Assembly: GCF_010093815.1 (NCBI RefSeq)
Contig: NW_022985562.1
Location: 124,001-188,000 of the forward strand
DNA length: 64,000 nt
Source of the DNA: Pseudovirgaria hyperparasitica
Taxonomy: Eukaryota; Ascomycota; Dothideomycetes; Acrospermales; Acrospermaceae
Reading direction: 5' to 3'
Below, piece by piece: positions 22,811 to 33,437 of the stretch (position 1 is its first letter; each line of letters begins with the position of its first letter). A program made the position numbers and the translations under genes. The notes under the pieces were generated by a model. That model did no database searches, was not told where the DNA came from, and saw only the letters and a list, made by a program, of their open reading frames with translations.

Positions 22811-23213
22811 ATGGCCGAACCTCAGCCCGCAGATATCCCAGAAGACGCACCCACCGGTACTGCTGAAGACCGCCGGGCCGCAGCCGCGCTTTCTTCCCTC
22901 GACACACACGACGATGCATCCGCCGACAAGCGCGATGTCGATAGCGAGGCGCTGGGCAATGCAATGAAGAACCTGGGTGGTGGCAAACAGAAAGAGGCGA
23001 AGAAAGAGGTTGAGTCGAAAAAGGTCAAGATTGATATGAAGGACGTGAGCTTGCTGGTGAGTGAGATCCTGTAAGGAGGTTGCAGCAGACTGATCGACAA
23101 TCCTGCAGGCCGAACACTTGGAATTGAGTAAGCCAAAAGTGACAGAACTTCTGAAGGCGCATGAAGGTGATGCGGTAAGAGCAATGAAGGCCTATGTTTC
23201 TACGAGCGCATGA
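22811..23213 (+). CDS. HYPK-type regulator of N-terminal acetyltransferase NatA
   Basis: Two exons, 22811-23056 and 23109-23213, give 116 residues. The N-terminal half is acidic and disordered. The C-terminal half is a HYPK-type UBA domain, with VKIDMKDVSLL joined by splicing to AEHLELSKPKVTELLKAHEG and DAVRAMKAYVS. HYPK binds the Naa15-Naa10 NatA complex at the ribosome and tunes co-translational N-terminal acetylation. The family match runs straight through the splice junction, which fixes the 52-bp intron. The frame read without splicing would stop shortly after the donor. It is divergent from DAHP synthase and convergent with the BRCT gene. Confidence 0.9.
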
Positions 23214-23549
23214 TGCGCGAAACGCTGATTCACACGGGAATTGCGATAGGAGGCGGTATACAAGTGTGCGATAGCATACGAAAATGCTGCAGTGCCGATC
23301 AAATTAAGCATATCATTGAGTACCTGATAGTGGTCCTCTATAGAACGTGTTGTACAAAAGCGACAGCAGATTGTACAAGTACAAGAACAAAGGCCTATTT
23401 ACCAGAGGCTAGCAAATAAAGCAGCGACCCAGACTCAGTCTCCCAATCACTAAACGCCTTCAATGTTGTTCGTAGTATCGTTACATTCGCCCAAGCAAAC
23501 AATTCATCAGTCATCAATCTGGACATGTACTATTCGCCGAATGAAACCA
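23214..23549. other. Convergent 3' region
   Basis: About 340 bp between the stop codons of HYPK (plus) and the BRCT gene (minus), expected to hold both 3' UTRs. Nothing else is seen. Confidence 0.5.
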
Positions 23550-26500
23550 TTACTCGAATATATCCCGAAGCGCAGGCCGGCTCCTCTTGGGCGTGCGACC
23601 ACTTGTCGTACCGCCAACATCGGATCTTCTCCTCTTCGTCGCTGTCAGTCTATCCGCAAAGGAGCTACTAGACAAACTGCCAGAGAACAGTGGTTTATTG
23701 TTTTGTTTCGGTGGGCACGTGCGTTGGATCAATTCTTCCTTATGCAAAAAGTATGGCGTTGCCGGAGAGCCTCCCGTAGTCATCGCTGGTGAATTCTCCT
23801 TATCAAAATCGTCAAAGGAGATTTGTGGCGAAGGTGGAAGAGGCTTCATAGTGAAAGGTGTGGAGACTGGCTTAAAAGGTGATCTTGACGGCGTTCGAGC
23901 CATCAAAGGACTAGAATTAGCACTTAATGTGCTTAGTGGCTTGACGGGCGAGTTTCCGGGAACGCAGGACAAGTCCGTGAGATATGCACTCTCGTCAATA
24001 CGTTTTCCACTATTCTCGCATCTGAATAGAATGTTAGTAACATCGTAATAATGCATCAGCAGCTTACTACTCACGCTACTGCCCACCCGACATTAACACA
24101 TGTCACGGCACCATCGCTAGCAACGACCTTCTCAAGCGTTCGAATGTCCCCATTCATCCAAAGGACATGAGTCACACCCATACTATTGCTGGACCACTGC
24201 GGGACACAGACCGCTCCCGCTCGCTCGAGATATGATACGAACATATACGACTGATCAACCTGGTCGTTTGTCCGGGTATCGACATAAAATGTCATTCCAT
24301 CAAGTATACCATCATTCTTAGAAGGTGTTGCATTCTGTTCAAGCTGCTGCCAGGTAACAGTTTTTCTGGGCGACTCAAATGACTTCTTCTCTGGAGATCG
24401 AAGAGATGACTTTCGCGGTGACATCTTTGGGCGTTTTGCTGTAGAGAGCGGAAGCATGATCGGCACAGGCATCTGTTTCGGTGTCGATGGGGTGGATGGG
24501 ACTACGTTCAACGGCGCCTCCGCATCCGACTCTACCACTGGTAATTCTGATGGTAGAGTGTGCTTCTCATGCGGGTCTTGATTTAGCGTGATAAGAATAC
24601 TCGAGTCGGCCGATGCTGGCGCTTTCTGGTCGAGGTTCGCAATGATAGAATCGTTCATAGCTAAATCTGGAAGGATTTCTGTTTCCACGGTAGTAGTATT
24701 AATGAATATTGAAAGGTCGTCTTCAGTTTCCTGTGCTTGTTTTGTCCTTGAAATGTCCTCAGCTAGACCTGCCTGGGTCAGGGAATCGAGGTGCGATTCC
24801 TTTAGAACGGATCTCGAAATTTCAGCGATTGGACTGCGTTCGTGTATAACATCTGAGCGACGTAATGCTGGAGTTGCGAGCTCGTTCAAACCATTTTCAG
24901 TAAATATAATTTCGGGCTCCCCGCGCTCTTGTCCTGGTGTCTCTGGCATGACTTCTTGAGCTTCATATGAGGATAAGGTTTGGGCCGTTCCGATTGCAAA
25001 AACATCATCCTCATCTGATCCCATTGGGTTAGACTCAATAGCTGTTGGAAGGACATCGCAGGGGAATTGGGGTTCTTCAAACACCATCGTGACATCGGCC
25101 TCTTCTGACTCTATGATGACATCCTGAGTCGGTAGAGTAAATCTTGGGGGAGCCTTGGTTGGCGTACCAGAATCCAGAAAAGCACGGATGGATGAAATGG
25201 GCGCGGTCTTTGGCGTGCGTCCTGGAGTCTTCATTCTTCTAGGGGATGAATTCAAACTTGATTTTCCGAAAGGTCTCTGTACGCTGGCAGAAGTTTCGGG
25301 GAAACGATTGTCAAACTTCATTGTTGGTGAAGTAAGCTTGACCTTTCGGGGAGACGCAGTCAATGAAGACTGTGTCTCGCCACCCTCGGCAGGCCGTTTG
25401 TTCTTGCAAGCCGCCCCGAAGATGCCCATTGATTCCATGTGTAGCTTCTTGGGTGATGCCGAGAACAATGAGGATTCCGCCTTCTGCCTCTCATCTACGG
25501 TCTGGCCAGGTGGCTTGATCATGGCCTTGCTGGGGATGATCGCATGAAGTTTCTTTGGTGACCTTGAAAACAATGAAGAGCCTAGCTTTTGATGTTCGTC
25601 CACAGCCTGGCCAGGTGGTTTGACCAAGGCCTGACTCGGTGACATTGCATGGAGCCTTCTTACAGACCCTGGAGGCTTCCGAGCAGAGACTGTGAAGAGG
25701 GAAGACTTCATGGAAGGCGTCTGGTTCGCGTTGAGTGCATCTGACCTTTGAAAAAGCGGAGTAGGTGCCAAGGCATCATACGAATCCATCATTTCCACGT
25801 CGTTGTCTTGCGGTCGAGGCAATTTCGACGGCGAGACCACAATAGAGCTTGTTGTTGGAAGCTCGGCTATCTTCTGCATGATTGATTTAGAAGGCGACAT
25901 TCTCAATAGACTTGCGGAAGCTGCTTTGCCCGGCGACAGAGTGGGTGCTCTGATGGCTGCCATCTCAATTTTAATGACAGATGGCTCAGGCAGGGGCTTC
26001 GGGTTAAAATGGTCGTCGAGAAATTGGTTTTCCTCAAAGCCAGCAATGACCTCTTCAGTCGTTGAACTTGACTTTGCCGAAATCTTTGTATCCTGTTCCA
26101 TGGCTACGTGCTCTGTTGCGGGCTCGAAATCTTCGTCCGGTACTTCCGGTACCTTCTTCGACCTCGTTCCCCTCGTTGCCCTTGTGATTGCTGTTGTTGT
26201 TGTTGTTGTTTTTGTTGTCTTCTTTGGAGCGCTTTTCACCCTAGACTTGGAAGACGCAACCGGAGCTTTAGCTCTGGAGGAAACTTTCGTAGTCTTTGTC
26301 GCAGTAGCTCTAGTTTTGCGCTCTACTGGTGGAGGATGGTCTGATGCTTCATTTAGAGTACCAGTCTCAACCGCTCCTTCAATTTCGGGTTCTACTCCTA
26401 TCTGCACTTCCTCTGTATCCTTCCTGGTTCCTCTGATTCGCGGGGCTCTGTGGGCCGCAGGCGCATCTTTGCTGGGGTTCTTCTTCTGAAGCGTCTTTTG

Positions 26501-26881
26501 AGGCTCCTCGGATTGAGTAGCCTTCGATGCGGCTCTAGCCCTCGTGGCTCTCGTTGGGGCTTTCGCTGCTGAATCATCGTCTTTTACTGACTTCTTGGCT
26601 CTCGTCGTCTTCCCTGTGATCTGCTGGTCTTCTTGTCGCGGTAAGTCCTCATCTTCGACAGTCTTGCCTTTGTTTGCGCGCGATCGGGTTGTAGTGGGTT
26701 TCTTGGGTGCCGGGGCTTTCTTTGCAGCGGAAGCTTTAGTGGCCGTGGAGACTTTCACATCAGCGATTGGAGGTTCTTTGGTCGCGACGGCTTTCTTGAG
26801 ACCACCGCGAGCAATTTGTACTTTTGGCTGCGTGGCCAGCGCCGGAGGCTCTTCTTGTTTTTGACGTCGTGTCGACACCAT
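23550..26881 (-). CDS. BRCT-domain nuclear protein (microcephalin-like)
   Basis: Two exons, 26881-24075 and 24021-23550, give 1092 residues. The first 280 residues are Lys/Ala/Thr-rich with many KKA, TRA and RG patches, resembling a DNA-binding or chromatin-bound tail. The centre has many S/T-P sites and an imperfect tandem repeat near residues 392-480 built on SSLFxxSxxK and KPPGQxVDExQK. A single BRCT domain lies at about residues 860-960: MTFYVDTRTNDQ, YLERAGAVCV, VTHVLW, TLEKVVASDG, CVNVGWAVACE and IDESAYLTDL. The intron cuts between GWAVA and CE, and splicing restores the family pattern. A Ser/Pro-rich tail follows. BRCT domains bind phosphoserine peptides in DNA-damage and cell-cycle proteins. 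The spacing of this one resembles fungal proteins annotated as microcephalin-like. The exact role is not shown by the sequence. Confidence 0.8.
25438..25706. repeat. Degenerate tandem repeat in the BRCT gene
   Basis: Two full copies and one partial copy of a unit of about 35-42 codons, encoded on the minus strand. Shared protein words are SSLF, SPKKLHAI and KPPGQ with VDE and QK. The repeat carries several S-P sites. Confidence 0.7.
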
Positions 26882-27391
26882 GGTGATTGAAAAGTTGTTG
26901 GCGAATGTGCTGAAGGAAGTTGTTCAATGCTATCTGAGAAGGCGCATCGGAGAGCTGTTGTTGCATCCGTTGTCGTGGTTGTTGATGATATCAGCGGGTC
27001 GCAACGCGCAGACCAACCTAGTATCTGTTTGCACGGACTTGCTTGTTTTGTACACGTGAAGATTATGGTTGTTGCGATGGCAACCAAGAACTAGAGTGCG
27101 CGATCACCGATATATTGCCGACATACTCCCGACACGGAAGCGTGCTAGCGTGTCCTTACTCAGTGACTTGATCCCGAGGCATTCGACGATGCCATGCCAT
27201 CTTCAATCAATTATTCTACTTAATTAATGTTCTTAAAGCAGAAGGGCCTAAGCGATAAAGCTGAGCCACATTTATCATGCCCCAAGTAAGCCCCTGGTCA
27301 TTGATCAAATCATAGTTAATGCTGTGGAGATGATACGCCGGACTCGATACGTGCTAGAGAACCAAGAATCATTATAGGGATTGCATGATGA
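26882..27391. other. Intergenic, promoter of BRCT gene
   Basis: About 510 bp between the BRCT gene start and the stop codon of the tyrosinase gene, both on the minus strand. No ORF of note. It should hold the BRCT gene promoter on its left and the tyrosinase 3' UTR on its right. Confidence 0.5.
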
Positions 27392-28820
27392 TCATAAATA
27401 TATGTAGCAGAAGGGAGTGTTTCCAATTGTACTGCCTGCATCTCTGAGCGTTATTGGGCCCGCGTTGACTCCTATGTCAATTGTGTCATCGAGGCTGGCA
27501 TTCCGACTCGGCGGAGTGTTATTTATGGTGATTGTTGCTCCTACGGCAAATGTTCGCGCATCCACGTTTTGATTCTGCCAGATCCAGTAGACGCGATCTA
27601 CCTGCGCGTGATGTAGGAAGAAGACAGGGTCGGCCGGTGATGTGAATATGTCACCACCGGGGTCACCGCCCCAAGTGAAATGACCAGCAGTATGTACTAA
27701 TCAAGTAGTGTTAGCAGCCTAGCTAATCTAAATGTTCCAGATTGCGGACGTACCACCCATATAACCTGCTGGAAAGTCTCCCTGAAATCGATAGGTCCAC
27801 GCGGTTGGATCTGGGTAATTCTCAATCACGTCTGCGATGTCCGAGTCTTTGGTCCATCTCGATGACGTCCACTGGGAGATGTCACGCCGAATACAACGTG
27901 GGTTGTATCCCAAGCAATCAGCCCTCGGATTGGGCTCGACATACGAAAGTGATGGCAAGCAAGGCCCAAGATTAACTGGGAAGCTGCTCTTCCAGTCAGA
28001 AAAATAGTGCCCGACCGTGCGCCTGATGGTCTACTGACTCTACGAATGGTCCGTTGGTCATACATCCCCCACCATTTCCTGTTGGAATGGAGATACTTGG
28101 ACTCGCGTTTGATGGAATTCCCACAGCATCATGTGCAATGAACGCGCCTAGTTAAGAAAGTTATAGATGATTCTTCTCATGGAACATGTTCAGCGCCTAC
28201 CATTACTACCCATGGATGTAGCTGAACCATCAAAGATAGGTGAGTTCTCCGGGTCCATTGCATATTTTCCCCAGTCCATGTATGGCTGGTAACCGGTATA
28301 TCCGCATTCGTTTCGTAGAGCTTGTTCGTAAGTCCAGATGTAGTACCTGTGCCAAGCGAAGAAGTTCCCCTACATAACAATCAGTCTCGACTCCAGAACT
28401 TATTGCTCAGTGGACGCACAGTCCCGTGGATGTTCAGAGTCTGGTTGATATGAGTCAACACAAAGTCGTCGTAACGGCTGCGAACACCAGTCTCAAGCGA
28501 CGTTGGAGTCAATGGAGGTAGTTTCGAAAGACATTTGACCGCGGCGATATATCCCTTCTTCTCACTGTCTGTCAATGTACCCCTATCTACATTAGCCACC
28601 CTCATAAATCCCTCACAAGTGGTAAGTACCATTCTCTGCGGAGGGACACATTCTCCAGAGTGCATTCCTCTGAGTAGTAACCATTCTTATCAACATGAGT
28701 TGACAACCTTGCTAAACCGAGAGCTTGTAGCTTTGCTACTTTCCATCCAGTACTGTTCGATGGAGACGTAGCCAATGTATTGGAAGCAAGAATTAATGCT
28801 ACTAGTGATAGCGACCGCAT
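27392..28820 (-). CDS. Secreted tyrosinase (type-3 copper monooxygenase)
   Basis: Six exons, 28820-28630, 28582-28420, 28369-28201, 28147-28039, 27983-27754 and 27696-27392, give 388 residues with all phases closing. A hydrophobic N-terminus, MRSLSLVALILASNTLA, looks like a signal peptide. The CuA site has THINQTLNIHGT (His108, His116) and FFAWHRYY (His125). The CuB site has VHTAGHFTW (His289, His293) and FFLHHAQVDR. All six copper ligands are therefore present. The protein oxidises phenols to quinones, as in melanin formation or phenol detoxification. It lacks the long C-terminal blocking domain of classical fungal tyrosinases and is secreted, so it resembles the short secreted ascomycete forms. 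Fifteen or more residues around the exon 4 to 5 junction depend on my choice of acceptor (FVDFPVNLGP), the least certain join. No laccase or polyketide synthase lies nearby. Confidence 0.92.
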
Positions 28821-28877
28821 GTTAGGTCATGACACCAAGAATAGCCGCTCTGCCAGTTGAGTGCGGATTTCGATCTG

Positions 28878-28884
28878 TTATATA
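28878..28884 (-). promoter_or_regulatory. TATA-like box of the tyrosinase gene
   Basis: TATATAA on the minus strand, about 58 bp upstream of the tyrosinase start codon. The distance allows a short 5' UTR. The assignment is by position only. Confidence 0.4.
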
Positions 28885-29945
28885 TCAAGTCGTGCTACTG
28901 TGCAAATTCAAACAAGAGACGAGGCGGGATGACTCTTCTACTCTTACTGCACAGTCGAATATTAGGACACTATTGAAGAGTTAGTGCGTTGGTACGTTAG
29001 TGTGTTGGTATTAGCAGCGAGCTCCTGTTTTGATAGGCAGATCTACATGATAATGCGGGGGTTCATGTCCATCGAATCCTAGTATTTCTCGTCTGATGTA
29101 AGACAGCAAAGTTGATCCGTCCAATGACTACCCACACCTACTGCAATCTCAACAGTCTGTGCCGTCATCATAAGCAATGCAAGCTTCAGTGATGCGACTC
29201 CTTCATTTGTGCTGAATATGTATAATCTCTCCATATAGAGGATCTACTACCTTGACCAACTCTTACAATATATATATATATTACACAGACACGTTCGAAA
29301 GGCGATTATCATCCAATCCAGCGCGTGAAATCAGTTTCCATATGGACACTCTTAGTTCTTGAAGTGCTAGCTAGTAAGAATGGTATAAACTTAGAGCTCA
29401 ATCAGGATTCGTTCTCTATCTAATTTGGAAGCGGTTGATATCAATGTCTCTATTGCACGCAGGTGATCTCTCACTACCCAAGTTTGTTGACATCCATGTA
29501 TGATTTCCATTCATCCAAGTACTATAAACAACACGCAAATGGCTCTATTCAGGGCTATAGGTGGACGGCGGTGCCGGTGGTGTGGACGCGAGACCGGGGA
29601 GGTTGTTTTGACTCTTATTCTAGAACAATCCTAAGCAAACTTCTCTAGGCTTTTGGAACCACAGCTCCCAGCACCATGCAATAAACAACTCCGGCTGACA
29701 TATGGCGTGCAGTATATTATATTACACAAAGTGAGACATCGGCACATTCTTGGGGGTCTATGCATACCTCTTCCTTATCCCGTGCAACCGGCATTTGTTT
29801 CTGTCTGAGATGGGGTTTCGATCGAACATTCTTGCATTGCGCACTTTGTAGCAACGACGAATCACGATAAGACAAGAAGCAGGAAGGTCAGGAGAACGTC
29901 GGTCTACCCTCTGCAAGATCCTGGAATGCCTTCGGCTCCTCTTCC
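28885..29945. other. Intergenic, no gene seen
   Basis: Upstream region of the tyrosinase gene. It contains a short TA-repeat run near 29268-29282 and several short frames without domains. No gene is supported. Confidence 0.5.
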
Positions 29946-30380
29946 CTAGATTTCTGCAATGTCGACGCATGGATAGCTTTTCACCTCATACTTTCCAATG
30001 GAATATATAGCCATGAGAGCGAGCTTATAAGTAGGGACGATTTCTGGGTTAGAATATGATGCTAATCGTTCTCTCAATGAGATACGGCTGAATTTTCTCA
30101 GGGAGCCGGAGGCGCTTGGCGCGCTCGGGGGCACTTGCGGAGCATCCTTGCAATATCCATGCACCCTGCGCTTATATATCTCCTACGTATAAAACAAATA
30201 TTTGATACCATTCGTGTCGACTGTGAGGGATATCGATAACACACTGTTGGCCAGGTTCTGTTCTCTGATATATCCCTCAGCGGCCGCTTTGATACCATCG
30301 CAAAGAGCAACGTTAGCGTTATGTACAGTAGCAGGGACGTGCCAGGAATAGCAAAACCCAGCCTGAAGTCTCAGCCTCAA
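29946..30380 (-). pseudogene. Possible remnant of a small-protein gene
   Basis: One minus-strand frame reads like protein for about 140 codons: FCYSWHVPATVHNANVALC, DGIKAAAEGYIREQNLANSV, then VDTNGIKYLFYT. After a single TAG near 30180 the same frame continues as EIYKRRVHGYCKDAPQVPP. I do not recognise the family. The Cys and Trp content and the short size recall small secreted fungal proteins, but no start codon with a signal peptide can be placed upstream. It could be a decayed host gene, a gene with an unrecognised intron, or chance. It sits between the secreted tyrosinase and the rhodopsin-domain gene. Confidence 0.25.
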
Positions 30381-30764
30381 ACTCCTTTGGAACAGGTACC
30401 TTAATCATCAAAGCTCAGGAAAGGGCCAGGAACATATAATGAGCCTGGACCCGATCTGTGTGTCAAGATACAGGAGCTTGGCGCTCTGAATCCTTTTCGG
30501 ATTTCGAAAAAATGGCCCTGAAACACAACGAAATGTCTAGCGATGCCCACTGGCTCCTAGATGTGACTATAGAAACGAGCTTTTAGTATTATCTCTACGC
30601 ATCATAACAGGCCCTAACACTGCAAGCGTATCAACTTCCCTTACTGGTACTCAACGAAAGAAGATAATAATTTTGTATGACGTCCACAATAATCGCATGA
30701 CGCTCTCCACGTACATCGACATCAAGGCACACTCAACTCGTCGTGTGTTAGATGTGCAGACAAT

Positions 30765-32210
30765 ATGACATACATTCCATACAAACAAGACCGATCAACT
30801 CTACAATTGCGACAGACGAGTCCGCCCACCGCATTCTCCCCTGAGTACCGGGCATACAACAACGCACCTCAGATTCAAACCATTGTCTGCACGATCTCCG
30901 CAATAGGTCTGCTCACAGGAATCCTACGACTGTATATACGACGGAGTTTTCGTGTGCTCGGCTCGGATGATTATGTTATGATGGGGACGATGTTACTTGC
31001 GCTAGGAACGATGATATGCTTGCTGTTGGAAACTCTCAACGGAATTGGACGACATATCGATACTTTCCAACCGACCGAAGTCAGGGAAGTGCGCCTTCTG
31101 ATCTTCGTCCACTCCCTTTTCATAGTCACTGGCATTAGCTCGGTCAAGGTCTCTGTCGGTTTTTTCTTGATGCGCCTGACCACTAAAGCAAGTCGATACT
31201 ACACTTTTATCCAAGGCTCGATTGGTACAAATACCCTGATCTAACTTGTGTCGTGGTATACGGAGCTGACCTATCGACAGTCTTCACGCTCCTCTTCTGG
31301 CTCACTTGCCTTATCATTCTCATATTCCAGTGTAAACCCATCCATGCAGCGTGGGATACAAATGTGAGTGACGCAAAGTGCTACAGTAGCCGGATATTCA
31401 TCGACATCGGCATCACCAACAGCTGTAAGTTGTGCACACTCATTAGTCTACCACTACTAACACCAGCAGCTGTCAACATCGCGACCGATATTCTATTTGC
31501 AACAATACCGATCCCCCTGATATGGAAACTGCAACTGAACACAAGAACTAGAATCTCACTAGTCACAGTGCTCGGCCTAGGATATTTGTGCGTTCAAAGT
31601 TTCATTCACATCCTATACCCTACTAATCTTTGCCCAGCGCGTCTGCCGCCGCGATAGTCAAAGCCGTGAAACAAGCTACATTCTTCAGCACTCCTGACTG
31701 GACTGTGTAAGCCTGACCCCTTCCTGTGCCCTAACATCCCACTGACTCCGTCCCCCTAGCCACGACTCCTTCAATGTCTGGAACGTCATTGAGCTCTCCG
31801 TCGGCATGATTGCTGCCAACCTGCCCTGCCTCAAGCCGCTCTTCAATTGGTTCCTCGACACGGCGCGGGCCATCTCGTCCAAGAGCGAGCCTACACTCCG
31901 AAACATCCGCACCGCAGGCTGCGGCTACCACGCAGCAGCGGTTGGGTACATTAATCGTAACAACAGCGATGAGATTAGTATTGCACTCGAGGGTCTAACG
32001 GGTCCCAAGGATCAATATTCAGGGACCCCCTATGGGAAAACACACACCGTGATCGAGGGCGGGGCTGGAGAGAATGAGAAGATCGAAGGGAAGAGTCTTG
32101 GCTGGTTACTTGACGAGGCGAGCAGGAGTGATGAGAGCATCCTGATTGCTGGGAGGATGATCCCTCCGAGGGGAATAATGAGGACTACGGAGGTGCTTGT
32201 TTCGCGCTGA
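30765..32210 (+). CDS. Rhodopsin-domain (SAT4/Pth11-like) integral membrane protein
   Basis: Five exons, 30765-31224, 31281-31424, 31470-31587, 31638-31706 and 31760-32210, give 413 residues. All introns are 45-56 bp GT-AG and the frame closes. The fungal rhodopsin-domain signatures are clear: the first helix TIVCTISAIGLLTGILRLYI, then GSDDYVMMGTMLLALG, SVKVSVGFFLMRL, FQCKPIHAAWD, SVNIATDILFATIPIPLIW, and GLGYFASAAAIVKAV created by splicing. The last helix region is VIELSVGMIAANLPCLKPLF. About seven membrane spans end near residue 290, and a cytosolic tail follows. There is no N-terminal CFEM domain. Members such as Magnaporthe Pth11 sense surface cues, but most are uncharacterised, so the ligand is unknown. 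It neighbours secreted enzymes but is not visibly co-regulated with them. Confidence 0.92.
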
Positions 32211-33437
32211 AGGGGTATTGGAGAGGAATAGGAGGACGGGGACTTAATGAATAGAGACCGGAGTCAACTATCGCTTCTAAGGACTGATTTCGACGGGCCG
32301 TGGAGAGCACGACGGACCGTGCGGTTCTGATTATCGAACGATGAACTTATCCCAGCACAATTAGTCACACTGAGGACTGAACATGTATATAGACCGAATT
32401 CTGCGCGGCATCATTATCTTGTACGTCTCGACCATCACTTTCACATAGAGCGGGTAATGGATACCCACCGCAGCTCCTCCCCATCCGTGCTCACTATCCG
32501 ATCCCGCTTCCGCCATACACAGTCACATCTCCCCGTATACCTGCTGTCCACATCACTCTCAAGCGTCTCACCTCGCACATTCCGACTCCGTTGTCACCCC
32601 AAAGATCCACGCTCCGTCTCCGTTGTCTCACACTCCATCCCAGCCACATCTCACACTCCGTCTCCGTTGTCCCACCTCCCCCAGTGCCACGTCCCACACT
32701 CCGTCCCCGCTGTCCTCCCCCCTCTAAGCTCTATCCCATCTACTTCAACAGCGTCATCATCCTAAAACCCACACTCTTCCCTTCGGCAAGGAGCCCCCTG
32801 GTCCCGCGGCTCCCCACATCCCAATCACATCCCAACCACAGCCCCTCCCCTACCCACCCAATCCATCTCAAGCAAACATCTCAAATCATCATACCCCCAA
32901 CGCATACCCTCTCCCTCTCGCCCCATCGAAGTCTCCCCCTCCTCCGGTCTCGGCCTTCCTACCAGCACCAAGCTGTGCCACCCACCAGCACACTACCTCC
33001 TCCAGCCATCCGCGGGAACCGTGACGGTCTGGCGTTTGCCGACACGAGGCGGGCCGTAGAGAAGACGCTCCCTATTGGGCCATTTGTGTGACGTGTCAAG
33101 TGGCTGCCGCGTGGCAGATCGAGCCGTTGCGCGGGGCGTTGCGTGTACGGTGCGCGTGTGGGACAGCGGTGCGGACCGGTGAGGCGGGCACGTGCAGGAT
33201 GATAGAAGAGGAGGGGGAGGGGGGGCTGAAGAGAGGCAGGAGGAGATAGGATGGTGGGGAGCTAGAGCGGTTGTGTGGTACGTGGGACGGGTTTATGGCG
33301 AGTGGGTGATGTGCAGTGCAGTGCAGGATCATTACGATTCGGGCCGGGACGGGATGGCAGGAGAGGTTTGAAATGAGAAATAACAGACAGAGAGAGAGGG
33401 AGAGATCGGTAGTTGTGATAGTATTGCGATAGACTGT
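32211..33437. other. Convergent 3' region with strong strand skew
   Basis: Lies between the stop codons of the rhodopsin-domain gene (plus) and the exopolygalacturonase (minus). From about 32450 to 33090 the plus strand is very C/T-rich and G-poor. From about 33090 to 33430 it becomes G/A-rich, with runs such as GGGGGAGGGGGGG near 33212-33226. Long Ser/Pro/Thr frames through the C-rich part follow from composition and show no domain. Confidence 0.6.
32579..32730. repeat. Imperfect tandem repeat, CACACTCCGTCTCCGTTGTC unit
   Basis: At least four diverged copies of a unit containing CTCCGTCTCCGTTGTC, interspersed with related C-rich words, inside the C/T-rich tract. Non-coding as far as can be seen. 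Confidence 0.6.

Noticed and set aside
25803-26864. Plus-strand frames rich in Val and Phe
   Set aside because: They mirror the Thr/Lys-rich coding sequence of the BRCT protein on the other strand.
32457-33091. Ser/Pro/Thr-rich plus-strand frames
   Set aside because: They arise from the G-poor, C/T-rich composition, overlap each other in different frames and show no start context or domain.
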